64,000 bases of DNA from contig JBGSNQ010000181.1 of assembly GCA_041739525.1 (NCBI GenBank), positions 1 through 64,000 on the forward strand. The letters run 5' to 3'. Each line of letters begins with the position of its first letter. The stretch's first letter is position 1. A program made the translations under genes and the position numbers. Positions 32,036-40,735 of the stretch are shown in pieces. The DNA comes from DATJGR01 sp041739525 (GTDB lineage Bacteria > Pseudomonadota > Gammaproteobacteria > Pseudomonadales > Azotimanducaceae). Below the pieces are notes generated by a model. The model was not told the origin of the DNA. It made no database searches and saw nothing but the letters and a program-made list of their open reading frames with translations.

Positions 32036-32758
32036 TCAGTTCGCCGACGCGCTCTTTGCGGCGGCGGTGGCCACCGGCGTTTCGCCTTTAGATGAAGCCT
32101 CGACCGAACCTCCGCTCTTGGGCGTAGCCGACGGCAGACCGTAGAGCAGCTTGATACGTTCGAGGTCGAGCTCGAACTGATCGATCACCTGCTGCCGCTC
32201 TGTCCTGCGCGCAGCGATTTGCTGTTCCTTGTCGTCGATCTGAATCCCGAGACTCTTCAGGTTTTCGAGGATCTCTGGAGAGGGCGCGAGTCCTTCGCGC
32301 TCGCGACCCGCAGCCTGTTCCTCGGCCCGCTGTTTCTGCAGCTTCAACCGCTCGATGTTGGATTTGGTCGTCGCGATGGCGGTGTCGATCGACAGAACTT
32401 TCCGATCGCGCGCCTCCTCGACGTCGTGAGGCGACGCATAGAGCTTGGTCAGCTCCTGATCCTTGCGCTTACGCGCAGCACCCGCCGCTTCCGCCGCCTT
32501 CTGCTTGTTGACCTCGGCATCCCGCTTTTCGATTTCCTCTGGGGTCAACTCTCGCTGCACCACCTTCACGGTCTCGCCGTCTTTACCGATGCACGTGTAG
32601 CCCTTGTGAACGAGGTCGGCGGGAATGGAATAGGCGATTACGGGAACGCCGTCGTTGCCCTCGAACTTGTACCACTCGCACGGCACTACCTGCGGCTTCG
32701 CTTCCGCGAATGCGACGCCGGCGAGGCCGGACAACAGGATGGTGAACAGTGCTTTCAC
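32036..32758 (-). CDS. Exported coiled-coil protein with a DUF4124-like N-terminus
   Basis: A 240-residue protein with a signal peptide (MKALFTILLSGLAGVAFA), then a short domain resembling DUF4124 (WYKFEGNDGVPVIAYSIPAD, followed by GYTCIGKDGETVKVV). It continues as a long charged coiled-coil (~75-215) and ends in a low-complexity serine/alanine/threonine tail. Two cysteines (in VPCEW and YTCIG) could form a disulfide in the periplasm. Function unknown. The GTG start at 32758 shares bases with the pyrE stop (GTGA), so its translation is probably coupled to pyrE. Proteins of this type are common in Xanthomonadales and Pseudomonadales, but I cannot link it to pyrimidine metabolism. Confidence 0.78.
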   Translation of the reverse strand: MKALFTILLSGLAGVAFAEAKPQVVPCEWYKFEGNDGVPVIAYSIPADLVHKGYTCIGKDGETVKVVQRELTPEEIEKRDAEVNKQKAAEAAGAARKRKDQELTKLYASPHDVEEARDRKVLSIDTAIATTKSNIERLKLQKQRAEEQAAGREREGLAPSPEILENLKSLGIQIDDKEQQIAARRTERQQVIDQFELDLERIKLLYGLPSATPKSGGSVEASSKGETPVATAAAKSASAN

Positions 32759-33393
32759 GCGACGCAGTATTCCCGCTGATAGGCACGAATTTGCGCCAGA
32801 GAATCGGCATACCCCCCTCGGCTGTCAAGGTACGCGATCACATCTGTGAGGGTCGCGATCGCGAAAACGGGCGCGCCCAACATTTCTGCCATCTGCTGCA
32901 CGGCCGTGCGACCCGGCGCCACGGATTCCTGGCGATCGAGCGCGACCAGTACACCAGCCAGTTCACCCTCGGATTGCCGCACGAGCTCAGCGGCCTCCGT
33001 TACTGCAGTACCTGCAGTCATCACGTCGTCGACGATCAACACCTGTCCGCTCAAGGGATGGCCGATAAGATTTCCACCTTCACCGTGGGCTTTTGCCTCC
33101 TTACGATTAAATGCGACTCCGATGGATCGGCCGTGCTCGCGCTGCAACGCAAGCGCCGTGGCCACGGCGATCGGTATGCCTTTATATGCGGGCCCGAAGA
33201 CCACATCCGGCACCGCGCGTCCCGAAGACATGATGGCGTGCGCGTATGCGCCTCCGAGCATCGCGAGCCCGGCACCGTCGTCGATCGATCCGAGATTGAA
33301 GAAATAGGGACTCTTGCGACCCGACTTCAGCGTGAAGTCGCCGAAGCGCAGCACATTGCGGTCGATCATCTCGCCGACGAAATGCGCGGCCAC
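32755..33393 (-). CDS. pyrE: Orotate phosphoribosyltransferase
   Basis: Fifth step of pyrimidine synthesis: orotate plus PRPP gives OMP; 212 residues. The PRPP-binding motif is VLIVDDVMTAGTAVTEA; the flexible catalytic loop is FNRKEAKAHGEGGNLIG, and FTLKSGRKSPYFFNLG and FGPAYKGIPIAVA are also typical. The GTG at 33393 starts two bases after the rph stop. pyrE downstream of rph is the E. coli arrangement, where RNase PH read-through affects pyrE expression through an attenuator; no room for an attenuator exists here. Confidence 0.96.
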   Translation of the reverse strand: MAAHFVGEMIDRNVLRFGDFTLKSGRKSPYFFNLGSIDDGAGLAMLGGAYAHAIMSSGRAVPDVVFGPAYKGIPIAVATALALQREHGRSIGVAFNRKEAKAHGEGGNLIGHPLSGQVLIVDDVMTAGTAVTEAAELVRQSEGELAGVLVALDRQESVAPGRTAVQQMAEMLGAPVFAIATLTDVIAYLDSRGGYADSLAQIRAYQREYCVA

Positions 33394-33395
33394 GA

Positions 33396-34121
33396 TCAGG
33401 CTTCTTCCAGCGCGGCGCGTTGGTGTTCGAACAAGCGTTGCGTTCCGCGCCGCGCGAGATCGAGCATGGCCGTCAGCTGCTCGTCAGCGAATGCATCACG
33501 CTCTGCGGTTCCTTGAATTTCGACGAAGCCGCCGGAGTCGAGCATCACTACATTCATATCCGTGTCGGCAGACGAATCTTCCGCGTAGTCGAGATCAAGT
33601 ACCGGGACACCGGACCATACTCCGACCGACACCGAAGCAACGAGACGTTTCAGCGCCTTCGAGGTGTCAACTCCCGGCAGCGAACGCACGGCATCGATCA
33701 GTGCAACACAACCGCCGGTGATCGACGCCGTGCGCGTTCCACCGTCGGCCTGAATAACATCGCAGTCGATGCGGATGGTCCGCTCACCGATTGCTTTGGG
33801 TTCAACAGCCGATCGCAACGCGCGTCCGATCAGACGTTGAATCTCCACAGTTCGGCCGTTTTGTTTACCACGCGCCGCTTCGCGATCGGAGCGTGTATGT
33901 GTCGCGCCGGGCAGCATGCCGTACTCGGCAGTTACCCATCCACGTCCTTGTCCGCGCATGAACGGCGGCACGCGATCTTCGACGCTTGCGGTGCAGATCA
34001 CCTGCGTATCACCGAATTCGACCAACACCGAACCTGCGGCGTGCTTTGTGAATCGACGCGTGAAACGTATCCTGCGAAGCTCATTCGGTGCGCGACCGCT
34101 CGGCCGCTGCGAACCTGCCAT
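33396..34121 (-). CDS. rph: RNase PH
   Basis: Phosphorolytic 3'-5' exoribonuclease trimming tRNA 3' ends, 241 residues. Conserved features: RPSGRAPNELRRIRFTRRFT at the start, ICTASVEDRVPPFMRG, GWVTAEYGMLPGAT, RSDREAARGKQNGRTVEIQR (phosphate-binding arginines), DCDVIQADGGTRTASITGG, and the DLDYAEDSSADTDMNVVM active-site acidic motif. Complete and without visible defects. It is first in the minus-strand rph-pyrE operon, divergent from yicC. Confidence 0.97.
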   Translation of the reverse strand: MAGSQRPSGRAPNELRRIRFTRRFTKHAAGSVLVEFGDTQVICTASVEDRVPPFMRGQGRGWVTAEYGMLPGATHTRSDREAARGKQNGRTVEIQRLIGRALRSAVEPKAIGERTIRIDCDVIQADGGTRTASITGGCVALIDAVRSLPGVDTSKALKRLVASVSVGVWSGVPVLDLDYAEDSSADTDMNVVMLDSGGFVEIQGTAERDAFADEQLTAMLDLARRGTQRLFEHQRAALEEA

Positions 34122-34150
34122 CTTATTCTCCCTTGATCGTGCGACCGCGG

Positions 34151-34156
34151 ATTATA
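34151..34156 (-). promoter_or_regulatory. -10 hexamer of the predicted rph promoter
   Basis: The minus strand reads TATAAT here, a perfect -10, 29 bases before the rph ATG; an AAGGGAGAA ribosome-binding stretch follows. Seventeen bases upstream stands CCGGCA, a poor -35, so the promoter is supported mainly by its -10 and position. Confidence 0.45.
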
Positions 34157-34231
34157 CGCATGTCGTTCGACAATGCCGGGCTCGAGAATCCTTGGAGTAG
34201 AATGCGTGCCTGCTCCCGTTGAGGTTCGTTA

Positions 34232-35095
34232 ATGATTCGCAGCATGACCGCATTCGCGCGGGTGGATATTCCACTCGCTTCCGGCTCGCTGCAGTGGGAA
34301 ATCCGTTCCGTCAATCATCGTTACCTCGAAGTTCAGTTCCGCTTGCCCGACGCATTTCGCGAACTCGAGTTTCCGCTGCGCGACCAGGCTCGATCAAAAC
34401 TGAAGCGCGGCAAAGTCGACGCTGCGCTGCGCGTCGCCGCAACTACGGCATCCGCACATCTGGAAATCAATCGGCCGACTCTGTTGCATCTGCTCGCAAC
34501 GCTCGAACAGTTGCGGCGAGACGCACCGGAAGCGGCGCATCCGGATCCGCTCGAACTGCTGCGCTGGCCGGGCGTGCTGGTTGAATCCGTTCAGGACGCT
34601 GAGGTTGTGCGAGCGGCAGTTGTAACTGGCTTCCAGCGCGCACTCGACGCACTCGACGCTCACCGTGCCCGCGAAGGGGCGATGCTGGCGAACCTAATCG
34701 GCGCGAAGCTCAGTGAAATTCTGCAGATTGTCGGCGACCTGCGCCGGATCGTGGCCGGTCTCGCACACACCCAACGCTCTCGTTTGAAGGCACGTATCGA
34801 AGAGCTGTCCATTTCGCTCGACAGCGATCGGCTCGAGCAGGAAGTGGCGATCCTGATGCAACGAGCAGATGTCGCGGAAGAGCTCGATCGCCTCGAAATC
34901 CACATCGTCGAGGCGCGCAAGAACCTTGCACAACCAGGCCCGCACGGCCGCCACCTGGACTTTCTGCTGCAGGAATTGAATCGCGAAGCAAACACCCTCG
35001 CTTCGAAATCGATGCTGGCGGAGACAACGCAACGCGCGGTGGACCTCAAAGTCATCATCGAACAGATTCGCGAACAGGCTCAGAACATCGAATGA
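34232..35095 (+). CDS. yicC: YicC family endoribonuclease/adaptor
   Basis: YicC-type protein of 287 residues; the family has been shown to act as an RNase or as an adaptor for small-RNA decay with PNPase. Recognised by MIRSMTAFARVDIPL, WEIRSVNHRYLEVQFRLPD, and the strongly conserved C-terminal block DFLLQELNREANTLASKS and LKVIIEQIREQAQNIE. An GAGG ribosome-binding site lies upstream of ATG 34232. Divergent from rph, and coupled to gmk through an ATGA overlap at 35092-35095. All as in Pseudomonas and E. coli. Confidence 0.95.
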   Translation: MIRSMTAFARVDIPLASGSLQWEIRSVNHRYLEVQFRLPDAFRELEFPLRDQARSKLKRGKVDAALRVAATTASAHLEINRPTLLHLLATLEQLRRDAPEAAHPDPLELLRWPGVLVESVQDAEVVRAAVVTGFQRALDALDAHRAREGAMLANLIGAKLSEILQIVGDLRRIVAGLAHTQRSRLKARIEELSISLDSDRLEQEVAILMQRADVAEELDRLEIHIVEARKNLAQPGPHGRHLDFLLQELNREANTLASKSMLAETTQRAVDLKVIIEQIREQAQNIE

Positions 35096-35739
35096 CCGGT
35101 CAATCCGTCGAACCCGGCCTCTTGCTCGTGGTTTCGGCACCTTCCGGTGCCGGAAAGACGAGCCTGGTCAACGCATTGGTGTCGAACGACGAGAACATCA
35201 GAGTCTCCGTATCGCACACCACCCGTGGCCGGCGCGGCAACGAACGAGAGGGGGAGAACTACTTCTTCATCGATCGCGCACAATTCGCGGCGATGGTTGC
35301 GGCCGGGGCATTCCTGGAACACGCCACCGTGTTCGGCAATTCCTATGGCACCTCGCGCGCAGCCGTTGAGCGCGAACTCGCGTCCGGGCGTGACGTTTTG
35401 CTCGAGATCGACTGGCAGGGCGCCCGACAAATTCGGCAGTCCTTTCCCGCGGCAGTATCGCTCTTCATCCTGCCGCCATCGCACCAGGCGCTCAGCGAGC
35501 GTTTGCGCCGCCGCGGCGAGGACAACGACGAGGCGATCACCAAGCGCACCGCCGAGGCCGTCATCGAGATGTCGCACCACGGCGAGTACGACTACCTCAT
35601 CGTGAATGACCGGTTCGACGACGCCGTCGCCGACCTTCGCGCGATCATCCGGGCAGAGCGCCTTCGAGCCTCACGGCAGACCCGTCGCCGCGGGCAGCTC
35701 CTGCACGATCTCTTGTCACACGGCAAACCGATCCAGTAA
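35092..35739 (+). CDS. gmk: Guanylate kinase
   Basis: Phosphorylates GMP to GDP using ATP, 215 residues. The P-loop is SAPSGAGKTSLVNAL (15-29), GMP-binding segments are SVSHTTRGRRGNEREGENY and FGNSYGTSR, and the Walker B-like region is VLLEIDWQGARQIRQSFP. The lid contains RRRGEDNDEAITKR. Start at ATG 35092 overlaps the yicC stop; rpoZ follows after 35 bases, the standard gmk-rpoZ-spoT order. Confidence 0.97.
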   Translation: MTGQSVEPGLLLVVSAPSGAGKTSLVNALVSNDENIRVSVSHTTRGRRGNEREGENYFFIDRAQFAAMVAAGAFLEHATVFGNSYGTSRAAVERELASGRDVLLEIDWQGARQIRQSFPAAVSLFILPPSHQALSERLRRRGEDNDEAITKRTAEAVIEMSHHGEYDYLIVNDRFDDAVADLRAIIRAERLRASRQTRRRGQLLHDLLSHGKPIQ

Positions 35740-35774
35740 ACTCCGCCGCCCTCGCGACCTACGGATTTCCCTCA

Positions 35775-36050
35775 ATGGCCCGCATCACCGTCGAAGATTG
35801 CCTCGATCATGTCGATAACCGGTTTTCGCTGGTCATGGTGGCCACTCGCCGCGCCCGACAGCTGGCCAGAGGCGCCGATTCGCTAGTCGCCGAAGAGAAC
35901 GACAAGCCGACCGTGATCGCCCTGCGTGAAATCGCTGATGGCCTGATCAACGACGAAATGCTTGACGCCCAAGATGCGAGAACTGAGGATGAACGGCTCG
36001 ACATACCGTTCACGTTCGCGCATGCGCATGAAGGAAGCAGCGACCTATGA
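35775..36050 (+). CDS. rpoZ: RNA polymerase omega subunit
   Basis: Omega subunit of 91 residues, stabilising the beta-prime subunit and forming part of the ppGpp site. The start MARITVEDCLDHVDNRFSLV and the VATRRARQLARGADSLV helix are canonical; VIALREIADGLI follows. The 3' end overlaps the probable spoT start by 23 bases, so rpoZ and the ppGpp synthetase/hydrolase gene are closely linked. Confidence 0.97.
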   Translation: MARITVEDCLDHVDNRFSLVMVATRRARQLARGADSLVAEENDKPTVIALREIADGLINDEMLDAQDARTEDERLDIPFTFAHAHEGSSDL

Positions 36051-38223
36051 CTCGTACTTCGGGTCGCGGCTAGCAGCCCAGGCCGCCGGCGACGATGTTG
36101 CCGCGCCGGCGACAATCGAGTCACTCTCCCAAACCCTGTCGACATACCTGACGCCCGAACAGGTCGAGCTGGTTCGCGCAGCCTACGAATACGCGCGCGA
36201 GGCGCACGAGGGCCAGTTCCGGCGCACCGGTCATCCCTATATCACCCACCCGCTCGCGGTCGCCGGCATCCTCGCCGAGATGCGTATGGACCATCCGACC
36301 GTGATGGCCGCGCTACTGCACGACGTGATCGAAGACACCGGCATCGCCAAGCGTGCGCTCGGCAAGAAGTTCGGCCGCGAGGTTGCCGAGCTGGTCGATG
36401 GCGTCAGCAAGCTCACCACGATGTTTCGCTCTCGCGCCGAAGCTCAGGCCGAGAACTTCCAGAAAATGGCCATCGCGATGGCCAAGGATCTGCGCGTAAT
36501 TCTCGTCAAGCTCGCCGATCGCTTGCACAACATGCGCACGGTCGGTGTGCTGAATCCCGAGAAGCGGCGTCGCATCGCACGTGAAACGCTGGACTTTTAC
36601 GCGCCGATCGCGAATCGCCTCGGCATCCACACGCTGAAGGTCGAGATCGAGGATCTCGCGTTCAATGCGCTGTATCCGTTACGCGCGGACCGGATTCGAC
36701 GCGCCGTCGCGGCATCGCGCGGCAACCGCAAGGCGCTGATGGAGCAGATTCATCGCTCGCTCGGTACAGCGCTGCGTCGCGAGGGTATCGACGCGATCGT
36801 CACCGGGCGCGAGAAGCACATCTATTCCATCTACCAGAAGATGAAGACTCAGCGAAAGCCGTTCAACGAGATCATGGACGTGTTCGGCTTCCGCATCGTC
36901 GTCGACCGCGTCGACGCGTGCTACCGAGTGCTCGGCGTAGTGCACAACCTGTACAAACCCGTTGCAGGGCGCTTCAAAGATTACATCGCGATTCCGAAAG
37001 CGAACGGCTACCAGTCGCTGCACACCACGTTGTTCGGTATGCACGGCGTACCGATCGAAGTGCAGATCCGCACGCGGCAGATGGAGTCGGTCGCCAACAA
37101 CGGTATTTCGGGCCACTGGCTCTATAAGGCCGACGAAGCATCGTTCGCCGGCAGTCAGGCGCGAGCGCGGCAATGGCTGCGCGACCTGCTCGACCTGCAG
37201 CAGCGCGCTGGCAGTTCGCTCGAATTCATCGAAAGTCTGAAGATCGATCTGTTCCCTGACGAGGTTTACGTTTTCTCGCCGAAGGGCGAGATCTTCGAGT
37301 TGCCGCGCGGCGCGTGCCCGGTCGACTTCGCCTACGCGGTGCACACCGACATCGGCAACAGTTGCGTCGCGTGTCGTGTAGACCGCGATCTGGCTCCGCT
37401 CAGCTCGCAGCTGCAAAGCGGGCAGACCGTCGAAATCATCACCGCGAAGGACGCGCGCCCTAATCCGGACTGGCTGACGTTCACGGTTTCCGGTAAAGCC
37501 CGCACCGCCATTCGTCAGGCGTTGAAGGACCAGAAACGTTCGCAATCGATCGCGCTCGGACGTCGCCTGCTGAACCGGTCGCTCGCAAATGCAGACACAT
37601 CCATCAACGACCTGGATTTCCGCCGCCTTCGCAAGGTACTCAAAGAGTTCAACGTACGCCGACTGAACGATCTGCTCGAGGCGATCGGTCTCGGCAACTA
37701 CATGGCCTACGTCGTAGCGCAACGACTGCTTGCGCCCGACAACCCGGCCGCCGATGCGATCTCCATTCAAACCGGTGGGCCGGTTGCGATCCGCGGTACC
37801 GAAGGTCTCGTCATCAGCTACGGCCGATGTTGCTACCCCGTCCCGGGCGATCCGATCGCCGGACACATGTCTTCGGGCAAGGGCTTCGTCGTGCACATCG
37901 AAACGTGCAAAAACATGGCGGAGATCCGCCGCCGAAGCCCCAACGAGATCATTCCGGCGCGGTGGGCGGCCGACGTCGAAGGAGAATACGTAACCGCGTT
38001 ACGCATACAGGTCGATCGCCAAAAGGGCGTCATTGCGGAGATCGCCGCGACGATCAACGAAGCAGACGCAGGTATCGAAAACATCAAGGTAGACGAGCGC
38101 GACGCAGAACTATCGACCGTGGCGGTCGAACTGTCGGTGCGCAACAGAACACACCTCGCCCGCGTCATGCGCCGGCTGCGCGTGCTGACCAACGTTCACG
38201 GCATCAGCAGGATCATCGAATGA
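36028..38223 (+). CDS. spoT: SpoT, bifunctional ppGpp synthetase/hydrolase
   Basis: RSH-family regulator of the stringent response, 731 residues from ATG 36028. The hydrolase HD domain has THPLAVAGIL and the HDVIED motif (98-103), both intact, so hydrolysis is expected. The synthetase domain carries YSIYQKMKTQRKPF (the basic RxKD-type motif of bifunctional enzymes rather than the RelA EXDD form) and GRFKDYIAIPKANGYQSLHT. A TGS domain begins at DLFPDEVYVFSPKGEIFELP, a zinc-finger-like/helical part contains YGRCCYPVPGDPI, and a C-terminal ACT domain ends at NVHGISRIIE. The start lies within rpoZ; ATG 36022 is possible. ridA overlaps the stop (ATGA). Confidence 0.96.
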   Translation: MKEAATYDSYFGSRLAAQAAGDDVAAPATIESLSQTLSTYLTPEQVELVRAAYEYAREAHEGQFRRTGHPYITHPLAVAGILAEMRMDHPTVMAALLHDVIEDTGIAKRALGKKFGREVAELVDGVSKLTTMFRSRAEAQAENFQKMAIAMAKDLRVILVKLADRLHNMRTVGVLNPEKRRRIARETLDFYAPIANRLGIHTLKVEIEDLAFNALYPLRADRIRRAVAASRGNRKALMEQIHRSLGTALRREGIDAIVTGREKHIYSIYQKMKTQRKPFNEIMDVFGFRIVVDRVDACYRVLGVVHNLYKPVAGRFKDYIAIPKANGYQSLHTTLFGMHGVPIEVQIRTRQMESVANNGISGHWLYKADEASFAGSQARARQWLRDLLDLQQRAGSSLEFIESLKIDLFPDEVYVFSPKGEIFELPRGACPVDFAYAVHTDIGNSCVACRVDRDLAPLSSQLQSGQTVEIITAKDARPNPDWLTFTVSGKARTAIRQALKDQKRSQSIALGRRLLNRSLANADTSINDLDFRRLRKVLKEFNVRRLNDLLEAIGLGNYMAYVVAQRLLAPDNPAADAISIQTGGPVAIRGTEGLVISYGRCCYPVPGDPIAGHMSSGKGFVVHIETCKNMAEIRRRSPNEIIPARWAADVEGEYVTALRIQVDRQKGVIAEIAATINEADAGIENIKVDERDAELSTVAVELSVRNRTHLARVMRRLRVLTNVHGISRIIE

Positions 38224-38618
38224 GCCAGACGCGATCGATCGTCGCGACGAGCAATGCACCGGCCGCGATCGGTACCTATTCGCAAGCGGTTCGCACGGGC
38301 GACACGGTGTATCTCTCCGGGCAGATCGCCCTCGATCCGGCGACAACACAGCTCGTCGGCCCGGACATCGATCTGCAGATTCACCAGGTGTTCAAGAATC
38401 TGCGCGCGGTGGTCACCGCCGCCGGCGGTGGCTTCGAACACGTGGTGAAACTCACGGTGTATGTCACTTCGATGGCGTACTTCCCCCGCGTCAACGAAAT
38501 CATGGCGCAGTATTTCAGCACGCCCTATCCGGCCCGCGCCGCCGTCGGTGTAGCCGAACTACCACGTAGTGCGCTCGTCGAAATCGACGCCGTAATGGTG
38601 CTGCCCGCGAGCAAGTGA
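38220..38618 (+). CDS. ridA: RidA family reactive-imine deaminase
   Basis: RidA/YjgF/UK114 protein of 132 residues that hydrolyses the enamine/imine products of PLP enzymes such as threonine dehydratase. Signature elements: PAAIGTYSQAVRTGDTVYLSGQ, the catalytic-site arginine in YPARAAVGVAELPRSALVEI, and VKLTVYVTSMAYFP. The ATG at 38220 overlaps the spoT stop (ATGA) and the stop overlaps recG (GTGA). spoT-ridA-recG is also the Pseudomonas order. Confidence 0.95.
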   Translation: MSQTRSIVATSNAPAAIGTYSQAVRTGDTVYLSGQIALDPATTQLVGPDIDLQIHQVFKNLRAVVTAAGGGFEHVVKLTVYVTSMAYFPRVNEIMAQYFSTPYPARAAVGVAELPRSALVEIDAVMVLPASK

Positions 38619-40663
38619 GCAGGCACACGCCGTCCGCCTCGATCGAGACGCTGCGCGGAGTCGGCCCAGCGCTTCGAGACAAGTTCGCAAAGCTGCGTAT
38701 CCACACGCTGCTCGATCTGCTGCTCAATTTGCCGCATCGATATCAGGACCGTACGCATGTCGTACCGTTGATCGGATTGCGCGCCAACATCGAAGCGTTG
38801 GTGATGGGACAAGTGATGGAAAGTCGCGTGGTATTCGGCAACCGGCGCAGTTGGCTCATTACGATCGGCGACGACACCGGGTTCCTGCGCCTGCGCTTCT
38901 TTCATTTCAGCGAACGCCAACGTGCCGGAATTTCGGCGGGGATGTATTTGCGTTGCTTCGGTGAAGCGCGCGCCGGGTCCAACGGATTCGAGATGGTGCA
39001 TCCCGAGTACAAGGCGTTTCCCACCAAGCCGGACGCACCGGAACCGAAGCTGACACCCGTTTATCCGGCGACCGAAGGCTTGACGCAGACACGCATTGCC
39101 GGTCTGGTCGATCAGGCGCTGGTTGCGTTGGATCAGTGGGTGCCCCCGAACATTGATGAATGGCTCGATTCGAACGACTCTTCAGACCTGCGATCTGCAT
39201 TGAGGTTGCTGCACAATCCGCCGTCAGGCATTTCTTCGACGACGCTTCGCGAGGCCCGCAATCGTGTCGTGCTCGATGAATTGATCAGCAACATCATCGT
39301 GCTGAAGCGTCGGCAGCGGGAACGCGCGACTGAACAAACGCTGGCGCTGCCACGCTCGCAACAACTCGGCCGCGTGTTGCTAAAGCGGCTCGGCTTCGAA
39401 CTAACGTCTGCACAAAGGCGCGTGACTACGGAAGTGCTGCTGGATCTCGAGCAGAGCACTCCGATGCTGCGCCTCATTCAGGGCGATGTTGGCAGCGGCA
39501 AGACGGTGATCGCGGCGTTCGCGGCAGTGAGAGCGGCGGAACACGGTTCCCAAACCGCGATCATGGCGCCAACAGAGATTCTTGCAGAACAGCACTATCT
39601 CAACTTTTCGTCGTGGCTCGAACCGCTTGGTGTTTCCGTTCGCCTCCTCACCGGTCGGATGACCGCCGCGGAACGTACGCGAGAGCGTAAATCGATCGCA
39701 AGCGGCGATGCGCTCGTCGTCATCGGAACGCACGCGCTGTTTCAGAAGGACATCGAGTTCGCAAAGCTCGCGCTGGTGATCATCGACGAGCAGCACCGCT
39801 TCGGCGTTCACCAGCGCATGGCATTGCGCTCAAAGGGTGTGTTGCCGCACCAGTTGATCATGACCGCGACGCCGATTCCCCGGACGCTCACGATGGCGCT
39901 TTACGCCGACATGAACGTCTCGGTGATCGACGAGATGCCGCCGGGGCGCCAACCGATCGACACTGTCGCGGTGGGCGACACGCGCCGCCCGGAAATCGTT
40001 GCACGCATCGCCCAGGCGTGCGCGCAAGGACAGCAGGCCTATTGGGTGTGCACGCTGATCGAAGAGTCGGACGTACTCGACTTTCGCGCCGCCGAGTCCA
40101 CCGCAACGGAACTCGCGGCCGCGCTGCCCTCGTTGCGAGTCGCACTGCTGCATGGGCGTCTTTCCGGGCGAGAGAAAGCCGAGGTCATGGATAGGTTCAA
40201 AACCGGCGAGATCGATCTGCTGGTCGCGACCACGGTGGTTGAAGTGGGCGTCGACGTGCCGAACGCAACGCTGATGGTGATCGAGAACCCGGAGCGACTC
40301 GGGCTCGCACAACTGCACCAGTTGCGAGGTCGGGTCGGACGCGGACGCGAGCGCAGCCACTGCGTACTACTGTACAAGACGCCGCTCGGCGAGCAGAGTC
40401 TCGCGCGGTTGAAAGTCATGCGCGAGACGCAGGACGGTTTCCGGATTGCCGAGGAAGATCTCAAGCAACGCGGTCCCGGCGATGTGCTCGGCACGCGTCA
40501 AACCGGCGAGCAGCAGTTCCGCGTGGCGGATCTCGCCACCGATGCCCACCTGGTAGGACGGGCCACCGACATCGCAGCTCGGATTATCGCAGCGCGCCCC
40601 GATGTCGCCGACGCGCTGGTCGCCACCTGGTCACCACCGAACGCCGACTACACCCAGGTTTGA
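38615..40663 (+). CDS. recG: RecG, branched-DNA helicase
   Basis: ATP-dependent DNA helicase that remodels Holliday junctions and stalled forks, 682 residues. An N-terminal wedge (OB-fold) domain contains GVGPALRDKFAKLRIHTLLD and the RYQDRT motif; helicase Walker A is IQGDVGSGKTVIAAF (288-302). Motif Ia is MAPTEILAEQHYLNF, DEXQ-type motif II is IIDEQHRFGVHQR, motif III MTATPIPRTL, and motif VI QLRGRVGRGRERSHC. The TRG motif area near the C-terminus holds EDLKQRGPGDVLGTRQ. Start is GTG 38615 in the GTGA overlap with ridA. Length fits the family. Confidence 0.96.
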   Translation: MSRHTPSASIETLRGVGPALRDKFAKLRIHTLLDLLLNLPHRYQDRTHVVPLIGLRANIEALVMGQVMESRVVFGNRRSWLITIGDDTGFLRLRFFHFSERQRAGISAGMYLRCFGEARAGSNGFEMVHPEYKAFPTKPDAPEPKLTPVYPATEGLTQTRIAGLVDQALVALDQWVPPNIDEWLDSNDSSDLRSALRLLHNPPSGISSTTLREARNRVVLDELISNIIVLKRRQRERATEQTLALPRSQQLGRVLLKRLGFELTSAQRRVTTEVLLDLEQSTPMLRLIQGDVGSGKTVIAAFAAVRAAEHGSQTAIMAPTEILAEQHYLNFSSWLEPLGVSVRLLTGRMTAAERTRERKSIASGDALVVIGTHALFQKDIEFAKLALVIIDEQHRFGVHQRMALRSKGVLPHQLIMTATPIPRTLTMALYADMNVSVIDEMPPGRQPIDTVAVGDTRRPEIVARIAQACAQGQQAYWVCTLIEESDVLDFRAAESTATELAAALPSLRVALLHGRLSGREKAEVMDRFKTGEIDLLVATTVVEVGVDVPNATLMVIENPERLGLAQLHQLRGRVGRGRERSHCVLLYKTPLGEQSLARLKVMRETQDGFRIAEEDLKQRGPGDVLGTRQTGEQQFRVADLATDAHLVGRATDIAARIIAARPDVADALVATWSPPNADYTQV

Positions 40664-40735
40664 CATCGCCCTGCCCCGGGCAATTTTCGCGCACCTTCTA
40701 TACTTCAGCGATTCGGTCACCGCTGTAGGCCCTCC

